A stretch of 64,000 bases of DNA from Nocardioides abyssi (GTDB lineage: Bacteria > Actinomycetota > Actinomycetes > Propionibacteriales > Nocardioidaceae): the NCBI RefSeq assembly GCF_030412915.1, contig NZ_JAUHJR010000003.1, forward strand, positions 248,001 through 312,000. The letters run 5' to 3'. The notes under the pieces were generated by a model. It was not told the origin of the DNA and did not search any database. It saw only the letters and a list, made by a program, of their open reading frames with translations. The position numbers and the translations under genes are program-made. Below are positions 27,543 through 35,023 of this stretch, in pieces. The stretch's first letter is position 1; each line of letters starts with the position of its first letter.

Positions 27543-28292
27543 ATGGCCAAGGACGCTTCCAAGAACGCCGCAAAGGACGCCGCGAAGGCTCCGGTCGCGA
27601 CCGCCGACATGAACCGTCGGCAGCAGCTGGTCGAGACCTACAAGATGACGCGGCGCAACGACCCGAAGGTCGGGCTGCTCACCTTCGGTGCCGCGCTCGT
27701 CGCCGGTGCGCTCGGCTTCCTCGTCTTCTGGGTGCTGCCCGGCTCCGGCGTCATCGGCTGGATCCTCGCCGTCGTCGGCTCGCTGCTCGCCGGCTCGCTC
27801 GCCGCGATGATCGTCTTCGGCCGCCGCGCCCAGACCGCGGCGTACCGCCAGATGGAGGGGCAGCCCGGCGCGGCCGCGGCCGCGCTGCGCATGCTGCGCC
27901 GCGGCTGGAAGTCCGACCCGGTCATCGCGTTCAACAAGAACCAGGACGTCGTCCACCGGGTCGTCGGCCCTCCGGGCATCGTGCTCATCGGCGAGGGCAC
28001 CAGCCCGACCCGGATCAAGCAGCTGCTCGTCAACGAGCACCGCAAGCACGAGCGCGTCGCCTCCGAGGTGCCGATCCACGAGGTCGTCTGCGGCAACGGC
28101 GAGGGCCAGGTGCCGCTGCCGAAGCTGGTGCGCCACGTCCAGAAGCTCGGCCGCAACGTCAAGCCCGCCCAGATGACCGACGTGATCAGCCGGCTCAAGG
28201 CGCTCGACGCCACCCGCTCGAACATCCCGCTGCCCAAGGGCCCGGTCCCGACCTCGATGAAGGGCATGCGCGGCAACCTGCGCGGTCGCTGA
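27543..28292 (+). CDS. DUF4191 family membrane protein (Rv2219-like)
   Basis: 249 residues. A basic, Ala/Lys-rich start, two transmembrane helices (about 43-66 and 70-92) with a short turn, and a long soluble C-terminal domain (about 105-249) with VVGPPGIVLIGEG and KLGRNVKPAQMTDVISRLKALD. It follows lipA as in mycobacteria. The function of the family is unknown. ATG at 27543, 50 bp after lipA. Downstream the operon terminator has been split by the transposon. Confidence 0.85.
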   Translation: MAKDASKNAAKDAAKAPVATADMNRRQQLVETYKMTRRNDPKVGLLTFGAALVAGALGFLVFWVLPGSGVIGWILAVVGSLLAGSLAAMIVFGRRAQTAAYRQMEGQPGAAAAALRMLRRGWKSDPVIAFNKNQDVVHRVVGPPGIVLIGEGTSPTRIKQLLVNEHRKHERVASEVPIHEVVCGNGEGQVPLPKLVRHVQKLGRNVKPAQMTDVISRLKALDATRSNIPLPKGPVPTSMKGMRGNLRGR

Positions 28293-28348
28293 CCCGCTGA
28301 CCTGCCAGTGCCCGCCGCGCCAGCGGCCGCACGACCCCCACGACGACG

Positions 28349-28368
28349 AAAGGCCCTCCCGCACCAGC
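28349..28368 (+). terminator. Left half of a host terminator split by the transposon, with target duplication
   Basis: AAAGGCCCTCCCGC (28349-28362) pairs with GCGGGAGGGCCTT (right half, ending at 33501). CGCACCAGC at 28360-28368 is the left 9-bp target duplication. Without the element the site reads as a perfect hairpin with loop ACCA between two convergent genes. Confidence 0.85.
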
Positions 28369-28389
28369 CCTGTTCGGCTTTTAGTGTGG
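28369..28389 (+). repeat. Left terminal inverted repeat of the transposon
   Basis: 21 bp beginning CCTGTTCGGC and ending TAGTGTGG, a perfect inverse match to 33460-33480. It is followed at 28396-28403 by GGCGCGCC-like sequence shared with the other end. Confidence 0.95.
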
Positions 28390-28406
28390 TTTTGGGCGCG
28401 CCTTGT

Positions 28407-28456
28407 CCGGCCCTCCCGGTAGCCTTGACCCTTCGGTCAGGGCCCGGGAGGGCCGG
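28407..28456 (+). promoter_or_regulatory. Nested hairpin in the transposon left end
   Basis: CCGGCCCTCCCGG (28407-28419) pairs perfectly with CCGGGAGGGCCGG (28444-28456). Inside it CCTTGACC (28423-28430) pairs with GGTCAGGG (28435-28442) around a CTTC loop. It ends 23 bp before the transposase start and could stop incoming transcription or restrict transposase expression. TTGACC in the inner arm also looks like a -35. Confidence 0.6.
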
Positions 28457-28479
28457 TTCGCGTTCGGAGGGGGTCGCTG

Positions 28480-30501
28480 GTGGTTGCCGCCCGCGACCTC
28501 GAGGACGGCACTGCCGGTGGGACCGGCGCCGGCACGCTGTCTGGCGGAGACGTCCCGCCAGGAGGACAACTGACCGACGCAGCAGCACCGCAGTGCCCGG
28601 ACCCGTCACACGCGGGGAGCCGGGTGCGCCGCCGTGGGCTCAGGGCCTCCGCGGCCGGCACGCGGCAGCGGTTCGAGTGCCTGCCCGAGACCGGAAAGCG
28701 GCACTTCTTCACCACCCCGGCCGCCGGAGCGGTCGAGGCTGGACGCTCACCGAGGCAGCGGTGCCCTGACCCGTGGCACGCCGACGCCCGGGTCCAGGGA
28801 CGAGGCACGCGCACGACGAAGGCGGGCACCTGGCGGCGGTTCCGGTGCACCCGGCCCGACGGCAGCTCGCACTTCTTCCAGGTGCTCGCCTCGGCGGCCG
28901 GCACCCAGCTCACCTCGCTCGACCGCCCGCCGGGGTGCCCCGAGCACGCGGTCTCGAAGGTGACCCGGCAGGGCGTGTACGGCCGCGGCGCCACGAAGCG
29001 GCAGCGCTACCGCTGTGTCCCCGCCGACGGCACGGCGCCACACACCTTCACCCCGCCACTGGCACGGGAGGCCGTCGAGGTCGGTGTCGAGAGCTGCACG
29101 ACTTGCGACGAACTGCTCTCCCCGCACCGCGGCGCGCTCACCGGCGCCCGGCACACCCCGTGGACGCTCGCGTTGTACGCCCGGGCGCTGAACGAGCTCT
29201 CGATGGGCGCCAGCTACGCGGCGGTGTCGCTGATGATGCGCGAGTACCGCGACCGAGCCAGCCGCCACCTGCTCGAGCACCATGGCGGCGGCGCGCTGCT
29301 CGACGGGCAGGCGACCGGGGCCGCGCAGTCGTACACCGCCGCGCAGGGCAAGTCCGCCTGGCACCTCGCCGCCGACCTGGTGGAGCAGTACGCACCGCTG
29401 CTGTGGCGCCCCGTCGAGCAGCAGATGCGCGACCGCGACCGGCAGCAGCGCGCCGCGAACGACCAGCAGCTCGCCGCTGCACCGAACGCCGCGCTCGCCA
29501 CCCCCATCACCTGGCTGCTCGACGAGCAGCCGGTCATTTTGTCCGGCCGTCGCCGGCGCGGCCAGCAGCGGCGCCTGGAGCGGAACCAGTGGAGCTTGCT
29601 GGTGGTCGTCGAGGTCCGCTGGCACCCGGCCGAGGACCCGATGAGCTACCCGCGTCGGGAGTACCGGCTCCGGCTGGCGCGCGCCTACCCGCGCGCGAAC
29701 GAACAGGCGTGGCGGCTGGTGCTGGACGAGCTCGGCGAACGCCCGGACTTCATCGTCGCCGACAACGCCGAAGCCATCAGCAACGCGGTGACGAAGCAGT
29801 ACGGCGCAGGGGTCGTCGGACTGGTCCCGAGCCTGTTCCACATCCAGCGCAACCTCCGCGACGCACTGAGGAAGCTGCCAGGGGCGACCACCAAGCTCGA
29901 GGGGCGCACCGTGCTGGTCCCCGAACTGGCCAAGCACCTCGACGTGCTCGCTCGCGACGAGCTGCTCAACCTCGGCCCCGCCGACTGGACACGGTGGTGG
30001 GACGACCTCATCGGAGCCGTCGCCACGCTGCCGGCGCCCGTGACCGGAGTGCTGGAGCAGCGCCGCATCTACGAACCCCGGGTCGCGGCCGCGCTGCCCA
30101 TCCTGGCCCGACAGCCGCAGCTGCCGGCGTCCAACGCCGCGGTCGAGAACCGGATCCGGCACGCGCTTGAGCCGTTCCTGGACAACCGCAAGCAGCTGTA
30201 CCGCAACCTCGCCCGGACGAACTTCCTGCTCGATCTCGCGGTCGCCCGGGCCCAGGGCGCGTTCACCGACCTCGACGAGGTCACCCGGCTGCTGCGCGAA
30301 GACAACGAGGCCGCCGGCGGGTGGGCACCCGCCCCGCGCACCCTCGCCGACGCTCAACCGCCACCGCGCGCCGAGGGTGAGCCGCCACCGGTGTACTCCT
30401 CGCTGTTGAACCCGCTGCTGGTCGCCGCGCTCGCCGAGCAGCGGCTCACCCAACCACCCGTTCGGCAGCAGGGCGGGCAGCAGAGCGGAGGGCGACCGTG
30501 A
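28480..30501 (+). CDS. Putative transposase: repeated zinc-ribbon modules plus DDE-type core
   Basis: 673 residues. The N-terminal third has three related C/H modules: C39-H44-C67-H75, C95-H100-C123-H131 and C153-H156-C179-H188, each with an aromatic/basic strand such as RQRFEC, WRRFRC, RQRYRC; a CxxC (206-209) follows. The core shows a possible triad: D348 in ITWLLDEQPV, D428 in FIVADNAEAISNA followed by SLFHIQRNLRD, and E556 in ASNAAVENRIRHALEPF. The DNxxxI...FHxxRN arrangement recalls MULE/IS256 transposases, but overall the protein is not a family I know. GTG 28480 is preceded by GGAGGGGG. Its stop overlaps the next start as GTGA. Confidence 0.72.
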   Translation: MVAARDLEDGTAGGTGAGTLSGGDVPPGGQLTDAAAPQCPDPSHAGSRVRRRGLRASAAGTRQRFECLPETGKRHFFTTPAAGAVEAGRSPRQRCPDPWHADARVQGRGTRTTKAGTWRRFRCTRPDGSSHFFQVLASAAGTQLTSLDRPPGCPEHAVSKVTRQGVYGRGATKRQRYRCVPADGTAPHTFTPPLAREAVEVGVESCTTCDELLSPHRGALTGARHTPWTLALYARALNELSMGASYAAVSLMMREYRDRASRHLLEHHGGGALLDGQATGAAQSYTAAQGKSAWHLAADLVEQYAPLLWRPVEQQMRDRDRQQRAANDQQLAAAPNAALATPITWLLDEQPVILSGRRRRGQQRRLERNQWSLLVVVEVRWHPAEDPMSYPRREYRLRLARAYPRANEQAWRLVLDELGERPDFIVADNAEAISNAVTKQYGAGVVGLVPSLFHIQRNLRDALRKLPGATTKLEGRTVLVPELAKHLDVLARDELLNLGPADWTRWWDDLIGAVATLPAPVTGVLEQRRIYEPRVAAALPILARQPQLPASNAAVENRIRHALEPFLDNRKQLYRNLARTNFLLDLAVARAQGAFTDLDEVTRLLREDNEAAGGWAPAPRTLADAQPPPRAEGEPPPVYSSLLNPLLVAALAEQRLTQPPVRQQGGQQSGGRP

Positions 30502-32147
30502 CGCTCACCGACGCCGGCTTCGAGCTGTTCCAGCACCTCACCGCCCGCACCTTCCTCGTGCTCGACACCGAGTACACCCGCGACCCCGACGGGGATGGCG
30601 ACCGCATCATCTCCCTGGCCATCACCCCGGTTGTCGGCGGGAAACGGGTTCGCGACGGCGAGCTGTACGTCGAGATGAATCCCGGCGTGCCCGTCGACCC
30701 CCGCTCCACCGCGGTGCACGGCTTCACCACCGAGGCCGTGGCCCGCAAGCGCCGCTTCGGCTACTACGCGCCCGCGGTGCTCGACGCCCTCACCGTCCCC
30801 GACGCGGTGCTGGTCTGCCACACCGGCAGCGACATCCGGGTGCTGCGCCGCGAGTTGGAGCGGCTCGACGAGGCGAGGGCAACCGGGGACGCGACGGTGA
30901 CCGTCGGCCTCGAGCAGCTGCCCGAGCTGCCCATCATCGACACCAGCCTCCTGCCGCGACTGCTCCGGCTGCCCGGCGTCGGTCAGCGCGGCGTCGTCAG
31001 CCTCGCCACCTTGTGCCAGCTCGTCGGGGTCGCCAACGCCGAGGCGCACCACGCCCGCGCGGACGCCCGCGCCACCGCCGACGCCCTGGTCAAGCTGCTC
31101 CTTCACGCCGCCGGGGCGTTCGCCTACGACAGCCTCGAGGCGCTGCTCGAAGATCACGCCCGGGGCACTACCCACGACCCGAAGCTTCCTGGCTACATCC
31201 GCAGCCGCCGCGAAGCGCCCGTCGTCCCGACCGAGCACCTGGTCCGCCACGACTCCCCGCTCACCCACGCGGGCACTCCGGCCGAGCAGCAGGCGTGGTT
31301 GGAGCTGGCCGTGGAGTGCGTGCGGCTGCGCTGCCCGCACCTGCGCACCGAAGCCACCCTCGCCGCCCAGGAGAACGGCGCCGCGCTGTTCGACCCACTC
31401 GTCGCGCTGCTGGCCACCGTCACCGAGCCCGGCCAGGCAGGCACCCTGCTCGGCGCCGTCGCCGCGCTCATCACCGCCTCCAGCCCTGGTGCCGACCCGC
31501 CCGCGGCCGCGCCCGCGCTCGCGCACACCCGGGCGCTGCGCTGGTGGGCCAAGCAGCGGCCCCAGGTCGAAGCCTCCACCCCGTGCGAGCCGTCCGGGTC
31601 TCCCTCCTGCCCCGACTGCTGGGAAGGTCACGGTTGCCCCCGCGACACGCTGTACCAGCCGGTGACCCGGATCGCGGTGCTCGGCGAGCAGGGCAGGCTC
31701 ACCAAGACCGGCATCCGAGACCGCCTCTTCGGCAAGCGCGAGGACCGTCGCATCAACCGCTGGTCACCGACCCACCCGCGCGAGACCGCGTACATGGCTT
31801 GGATGGTGTTCACCTTCACCGTCGAGGAGGACCGGGTCCTCGCCGCGAACGACTACCTCGCCGCCGCGATGAGCAAGGACCTCCACCTGCACGAGCCGCG
31901 GCTGGCCCGGATCGCGTGCCAGTCGATCGCGGAGACCCGCGGGCTGACCGCAGCGAAGGAGGCCGCGGGGACGGTGCTCGCCGGCCGCACGACCGACCCG
32001 GCCTACGATGAGCTCGAACTGTGGATGACCTGGCACGAGCAGGCCGCGGTCGCCACCGCCCGGGCCCAGCAGCCGCGCACCATCACCCACCGGCGCCTCG
32101 CCCGCCCCGAAGGGCGCGTGAACCCGAACCCCTACCTGCCGCGCTGA
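30498..32147 (+). CDS. DEDDh (DnaQ-like) 3'-5' exonuclease, transposon-borne
   Basis: 549 residues. The exonuclease domain (about 15-205) has all acidic residues: D23 and E25 in FLVLDTEYTRD, D112 in CHTGSDIRVLRREL, and H184/D189 in HHARADARATADAL. The remainder (about 210-549) is unlike known domains and includes a cysteine cluster, CEPSGSPSCPDCWEGHGCP. It begins GTGA-coupled to the transposase, so the two are made together. It may process transposon or target ends. DnaQ-type fusion or pairing with a transposase of this sort is not one I recognise; a role in transposition is inference. Confidence 0.78.
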   Translation: MTLTDAGFELFQHLTARTFLVLDTEYTRDPDGDGDRIISLAITPVVGGKRVRDGELYVEMNPGVPVDPRSTAVHGFTTEAVARKRRFGYYAPAVLDALTVPDAVLVCHTGSDIRVLRRELERLDEARATGDATVTVGLEQLPELPIIDTSLLPRLLRLPGVGQRGVVSLATLCQLVGVANAEAHHARADARATADALVKLLLHAAGAFAYDSLEALLEDHARGTTHDPKLPGYIRSRREAPVVPTEHLVRHDSPLTHAGTPAEQQAWLELAVECVRLRCPHLRTEATLAAQENGAALFDPLVALLATVTEPGQAGTLLGAVAALITASSPGADPPAAAPALAHTRALRWWAKQRPQVEASTPCEPSGSPSCPDCWEGHGCPRDTLYQPVTRIAVLGEQGRLTKTGIRDRLFGKREDRRINRWSPTHPRETAYMAWMVFTFTVEEDRVLAANDYLAAAMSKDLHLHEPRLARIACQSIAETRGLTAAKEAAGTVLAGRTTDPAYDELELWMTWHEQAAVATARAQQPRTITHRRLARPEGRVNPNPYLPR

Positions 32148-32221
32148 TGGACGAACCAGTCGGACATCCCAGCCGGCGTTGAAGCGCGCGCCCCCGTTCT
32201 CCCACCGCGATGAAAGAAATG

Positions 32222-32255
32222 TTCAGCGCACGCTGTACTATTCAGCACATGCTGA
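32222..32255 (+). promoter_or_regulatory. cmtR promoter/operator, leaderless
   Basis: TACTAT (32236-32241) is followed by 7 nt and the cmtR ATG at 32249. Two inverted repeats surround it: TCAGC-GCAC-GCTG (32223-32235) and TCAGCA-CA-TGCTGA (32242-32255). The second overlaps the start codon. Metal-free CmtR bound there would block its own promoter. Confidence 0.65.
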
Positions 32256-32608
32256 CCACTGCTAGCCGTCTTGACGTGATGAACAGGTTGGGTCGGGCGA
32301 TGGCCGACCCCACGCGCTCCCGCCTACTCATGGCCCTTCTGGAGGGCCCCGCCTACCCCGGCGACCTCGCCCGCGACCTAGACCTGACCCGGTCCAACGT
32401 GTCGAACCACCTCGCGTGCCTGCGCGACTGCGGCATCGTCGTAGCCGAACCCGAAGGCCGACACACGCGCTACGCCGTCGCTGACCCGCACCTCACCCGG
32501 GCTCTCACTGCGCTCATCGACGTCACCCTCGCCGTCGACGAGAGCGCACCCTGCATCGACCAGCAATGTGTCCTGCCCGGGTGTGGCACCCAAGGGGCCG
32601 GCGCCTGA
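32249..32608 (+). CDS. cmtR: Cd(II)/Pb(II)-sensing ArsR-family repressor
   Basis: 119 residues. A winged helix of ArsR type: ADPTRSRLLMALLEGPAYPGDLARDL, then TRSNVSNHLACLRDCGIVV. The metal ligands of M. tuberculosis CmtR are C57, C61 and C102, and here cysteines stand at exactly C57, C61 and C102 (PCIDQQC), when ATG 32249 is the start. A longer start at 32210 would shift this match and ignore the TACTAT-N7-ATG promoter. Release by cadmium should switch on the downstream transporter, which starts on its stop codon (TGATG). Confidence 0.9.
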   Translation: MLTTASRLDVMNRLGRAMADPTRSRLLMALLEGPAYPGDLARDLDLTRSNVSNHLACLRDCGIVVAEPEGRHTRYAVADPHLTRALTALIDVTLAVDESAPCIDQQCVLPGCGTQGAGA

Positions 32609-33201
32609 TGCTGACCTCCGCAGCGCAGGCCATCGGCCTGTTCATCGCCACCAACATCGACGACATCATCGTGCTGTCGCTGTTCTTCGCCCGAGGAGCT
32701 GGACGGCCCGGAACCACGTCGCGCATCCTGGCTGGGCAGTACCTGGGGTTCGCCGGCATCCTCGCCGCGGCAGTGCTCGTGTCGCTCGGCGCCGGAGCCT
32801 TCCTGCCCGAGGCCGCGATCCCCTACTTCGGCCTCATCCCGCTCGTCCTCGGCCTCTGGGCTGCATGGCAGGCATGGCGCGATGATGATGATGACGACGA
32901 CGCCAAAGTCGCCGGCAAGGCCGTCGCAGTGTGGACCGTCGCCGCCGTCACCTTCGCCAACGGCGGCGACAACATCGGCGTCTACGTCCCCGTCTTCTTG
33001 AACGTGGGCCCCGCCGCGACAGCCGCCTACTGCGTCGTCTTCCTCGTCCTCGTCGCCGCCTTGGTGGTCGCAGCCAGGTTCGTCGCCACCCGACCAGGAA
33101 TCGACGAAGTCCTCGAACGCTGGGAGCACATCCTGTTCCCGGTCGTCCTCATCGGCCTGGGCCTGGTCATCCTCTACAGCGGCGGAGCCTTCGGGCTCTG
33201 A
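32608..33201 (+). CDS. CadD-family cadmium resistance transporter
   Basis: 197 residues, five or more hydrophobic helices. Family start SAAQAIGLFIATNIDDIIVLSLFF with the conserved NIDD, and a second copy of the pattern in VTFANGGDNIGVYVPVF. A run of seven aspartates (WRDDDDDDDAK, about 90-100) lies in the cytoplasmic loop and may bind metal. It would export or sequester Cd(II). Translation is coupled to cmtR by TGATG. This pair is the cargo of the transposon. Confidence 0.87.
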   Translation: MLTSAAQAIGLFIATNIDDIIVLSLFFARGAGRPGTTSRILAGQYLGFAGILAAAVLVSLGAGAFLPEAAIPYFGLIPLVLGLWAAWQAWRDDDDDDDAKVAGKAVAVWTVAAVTFANGGDNIGVYVPVFLNVGPAATAAYCVVFLVLVAALVVAARFVATRPGIDEVLERWEHILFPVVLIGLGLVILYSGGAFGL

Positions 33202-33397
33202 TGCTTCGCCTGGCCAGCGGTCGAGCACGTGCAGGTAGCGCGGGCCTAGTCGCCGTCACCCTCGACAGGAGAACGCTCCTCCGCGCGCCGGTCACGCTCG
33301 AGTAGCGCTCGCCGACACGCCGCCCGACCGCTACCTGCCCCCGAGCTCCGCCCATCGCGTGCAGGCTGGAGCCATCGGCTCGGAGGCGCAGACGCGA

Positions 33398-33433
33398 AAG
33401 CGCCCCCCGGTCCGATCGGACCGGGGGGCGCTT
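33398..33433 (+). terminator. Terminator of cmtR-cadD
   Basis: AAGCGCCCCCCGGTCC (33398-33413), loop GATC, GGACCGGGGGGCGCTT (33418-33433): a perfect 16-bp stem, 27 bp inside the right terminal repeat. It insulates the host from cargo transcription. Confidence 0.88.
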
Positions 33434-33459
33434 CGATGCGCCACAGGCGCGCCGTGAAC

Positions 33460-33480
33460 CCACACTAAAAGCCGAACAGG
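33460..33480 (-). repeat. Right terminal inverted repeat of the transposon
   Basis: CCACACTAAAAGCCGAACAG then G; exact inverse of the left end. Confidence 0.95.
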
Positions 33481-33501
33481 CGCACCAGCGGGAGGGCCTT
33501 C
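33481..33501 (-). terminator. Right half of the split host terminator, with target duplication
   Basis: CGCACCAGC (33481-33489) repeats the left flank. GCGGGAGGGCCTT completes the hairpin begun at 28349. It would have served both the DUF4191 operon and the minus-strand lipoprotein gene. Confidence 0.85.
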
Positions 33502-33513
33502 GTCGCGCAGCCG

Positions 33514-34422
33514 TCAGGCGGTCGGCGACGGCGCCATCTGGCCCATCATCTGGCTCGGGTCGGGCATGTCGGTGACCTCGCTGGCCGGCGGGGCCTCGAT
33601 GCTGACGTCGCTGCCCCAGTCGTCGATGGTCATCTCGGTGCGCGAGGACTGCCCCATGACGGGCATGTCCATCACCATGCGACCGAAGCGGCCCTCCTCG
33701 TCGAGCCACACGTCGTACGTCAGGGCCTCGGGCATGCCCTTCGTCGCGGACTTCGGGATGTCGCTGCCGAGGTTCTTCATGGCCGAGGCGAGGTCGACGG
33801 TCATCTCGAAGTGGTCGAGGTCGCGGCCGTCGACGTCCTCCTCGCCGACGTAGGTGACCTTCTCGATGCCGTCCTCCATCGCCTGGAGCGAGGCGACCGG
33901 GTCGCTCTGCTGGAGCACCTCGCCCATGCCGAGGGCCGCGAACGGGCCGTCGGGGTCGGAGGGGTCGACCTTCCAGAACTTGCCCTGGCTGAGCTCGCCG
34001 AGGTTGATGTAGGCAATGCCGTCGACGGAGATCACCTTGGTGCTGCTGCCGCCGAGGTCCTGGTCCATCTCGATGGCGACCGGGGTCTGGGTGTAGTCGA
34101 TGACGCCGGTGCCGGAGAGCTCGGTGCCGCCGAACGTCGTGCTCGTCGTCACCGTGGCGGTCGTGGACTCCTCCACGCCGGCGGTGACGATGGCGACGAA
34201 CTCCTCGGCGGTGACCTCCTGGCCCTCCTCGAGGTCGCCGGCGTCGGCGTCGCCCTCGGTCTCGGCGGCCTCGTCGGCGTCGGTGGTGGCGCTGCTCTCG
34301 ACGGCCGGGTCGCTGGCCTCGCCGCTGTCGCCGTCACCGCCGCAGGCGACGAGGGCGGCGGAGAGGAGCGGGGCCACCGCGACGGCGGCGAGCAGGCGGC
34401 GGGTGCGGGGACGACGGGTCAC
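33514..34422 (-). CDS. Lipoprotein, LppX/LprG-like
   Basis: 302 residues. Signal peptide with RRPRTRRLLAAVAVAPLLSAALVAC and lipobox LVAC, then a Glu/Asp/Ala-rich linker (about 30-75) and a soluble domain with TSTTFGGTELSGTGVIDYTQTP and FWKVDPSDPDGPFAALG. The fold pattern is that of actinobacterial lipoproteins of the LppX_LprAFG type, which carry lipids across the periplasm. GTG at 34422 is chosen because it begins the signal peptide. Its terminator is the one split by the transposon. Confidence 0.8.
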   Translation of the reverse strand: MTRRPRTRRLLAAVAVAPLLSAALVACGGDGDSGEASDPAVESSATTDADEAAETEGDADAGDLEEGQEVTAEEFVAIVTAGVEESTTATVTTSTTFGGTELSGTGVIDYTQTPVAIEMDQDLGGSSTKVISVDGIAYINLGELSQGKFWKVDPSDPDGPFAALGMGEVLQQSDPVASLQAMEDGIEKVTYVGEEDVDGRDLDHFEMTVDLASAMKNLGSDIPKSATKGMPEALTYDVWLDEEGRFGRMVMDMPVMGQSSRTEMTIDDWGSDVSIEAPPASEVTDMPDPSQMMGQMAPSPTA

Positions 34423-34539
34423 GAGGTGCCTTTCGGGTGGGAAGCTGTCCCTCCCAGGATGACCCCCGGCACCGGGCCCGCAAACCTGCCCGTGGGTCAC
34501 GACCCGGTCACGCCCGCGGATCGCGGGTCCGGGTCCGGG

Positions 34540-34959
34540 TCAGCGGCCCAGCGAGCGGTAGGTCTGCAGCGTGACGGTGGCGGTGCCGGCGAGGACGTCG
34601 TGCAGGCCGCGGCCGTCGGCGCGGTAGACCAGCGGCGGGATCACCAGGGCGATGCCGACCTGGCGGGCCAGCAGCACGAGCGGGTTCAGCGGCGTCGTGC
34701 GCAGGTCGGCACGCACCACGCGCAGCCGGGTCGCGAGCTTGCCGAAGCTGCCGCCCGCCGCCCAGGTCAGCAGCGCCGACTCCACGACGTACACGCCCAG
34801 GACGTACGCCGGCGCGGGGCTGCCCGTGGCGGCGTAGTCGTCGAGGCCGATGAAGGCGATGACGACGAGCGTCGAGGCGAGCCAGTCGACCAGCAGCGCG
34901 GCGATGCGGCGCGCCCACGACGCGGTCTCGAACGGGATGCCCGCGGGTGCGCTCGTCAC
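34540..34959 (-). CDS. RDD family membrane protein
   Basis: 139 residues. [24 protein letters not shown] shows the RxxAxxxD feature of the RDD family, then two further helices ([33 protein letters not shown]). Transport or regulatory role unknown. An RDD gene also precedes glnA1 in M. tuberculosis (Rv2219A). GTG 34959 is 6 nt after TAGGCT on the minus strand, so it may be leaderless. Confidence 0.85.
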   Translation of the reverse strand: MTSAPAGIPFETASWARRIAALLVDWLASTLVVIAFIGLDDYAATGSPAPAYVLGVYVVESALLTWAAGGSFGKLATRLRVVRADLRTTPLNPLVLLARQVGIALVIPPLVYRADGRGLHDVLAGTATVTLQTYRSLGR

Positions 34960-34971
34960 GGTGCGAGCCTA
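34960..34971 (-). promoter_or_regulatory. Leaderless-type promoter of the RDD gene
   Basis: On the minus strand TAGGCT (34966-34971) is followed by 6 nt and GTG 34959. No Shine-Dalgarno sequence is seen. Confidence 0.5.
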
Positions 34972-35007
34972 GGTGGCGACGGCGGTGGGCTGGACCGCGG
35001 GACACCT

Positions 35008-35023
35008 GTTACACGGCTGAAAC
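35008..35023 (+). promoter_or_regulatory. GlnR-like box upstream of glnA
   Basis: GTTAC-ACGGCT-GAAAC fits the actinobacterial GlnR half-site pattern GTnAC-n6-GaAAC. It lies 131 bp upstream of the glnA ATG in an AT-richer stretch that continues CAATCTGGATATGG. Nitrogen-responsive control of glnA is inferred. Confidence 0.6.

Larger units (their letters stand above)
28369..33480 (+). mobile_element. 5112-bp composite-like transposon with cadmium resistance cargo
   Basis: Both ends carry the same 21-bp terminal inverted repeat (28369-28389 and 33460-33480), starting CCTGTTCGGCTTTTAGTGTG, without mismatch. A second block, GGCGCGCC, lies 6-7 bp further inside at each end. The flanks are an exact 9-bp direct repeat, CGCACCAGC (28360-28368 and 33481-33489). 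Contents: a zinc-ribbon/DDE transposase candidate, a coupled DEDDh exonuclease and the cmtR-cadD cargo. The conserved host order DUF4191 to RDD/glnA continues on both sides. A 9-bp duplication and the CxxH-like motif of the transposase recall the IS256/Mutator group, but the family is not one I recognise. Confidence 0.9.

Noticed and set aside
28480-32147. Reading the two transposon genes as a prophage or toxin-antitoxin pair
   Set aside because: Perfect terminal repeats and the target duplication match a transposon; no phage or toxin features are seen.
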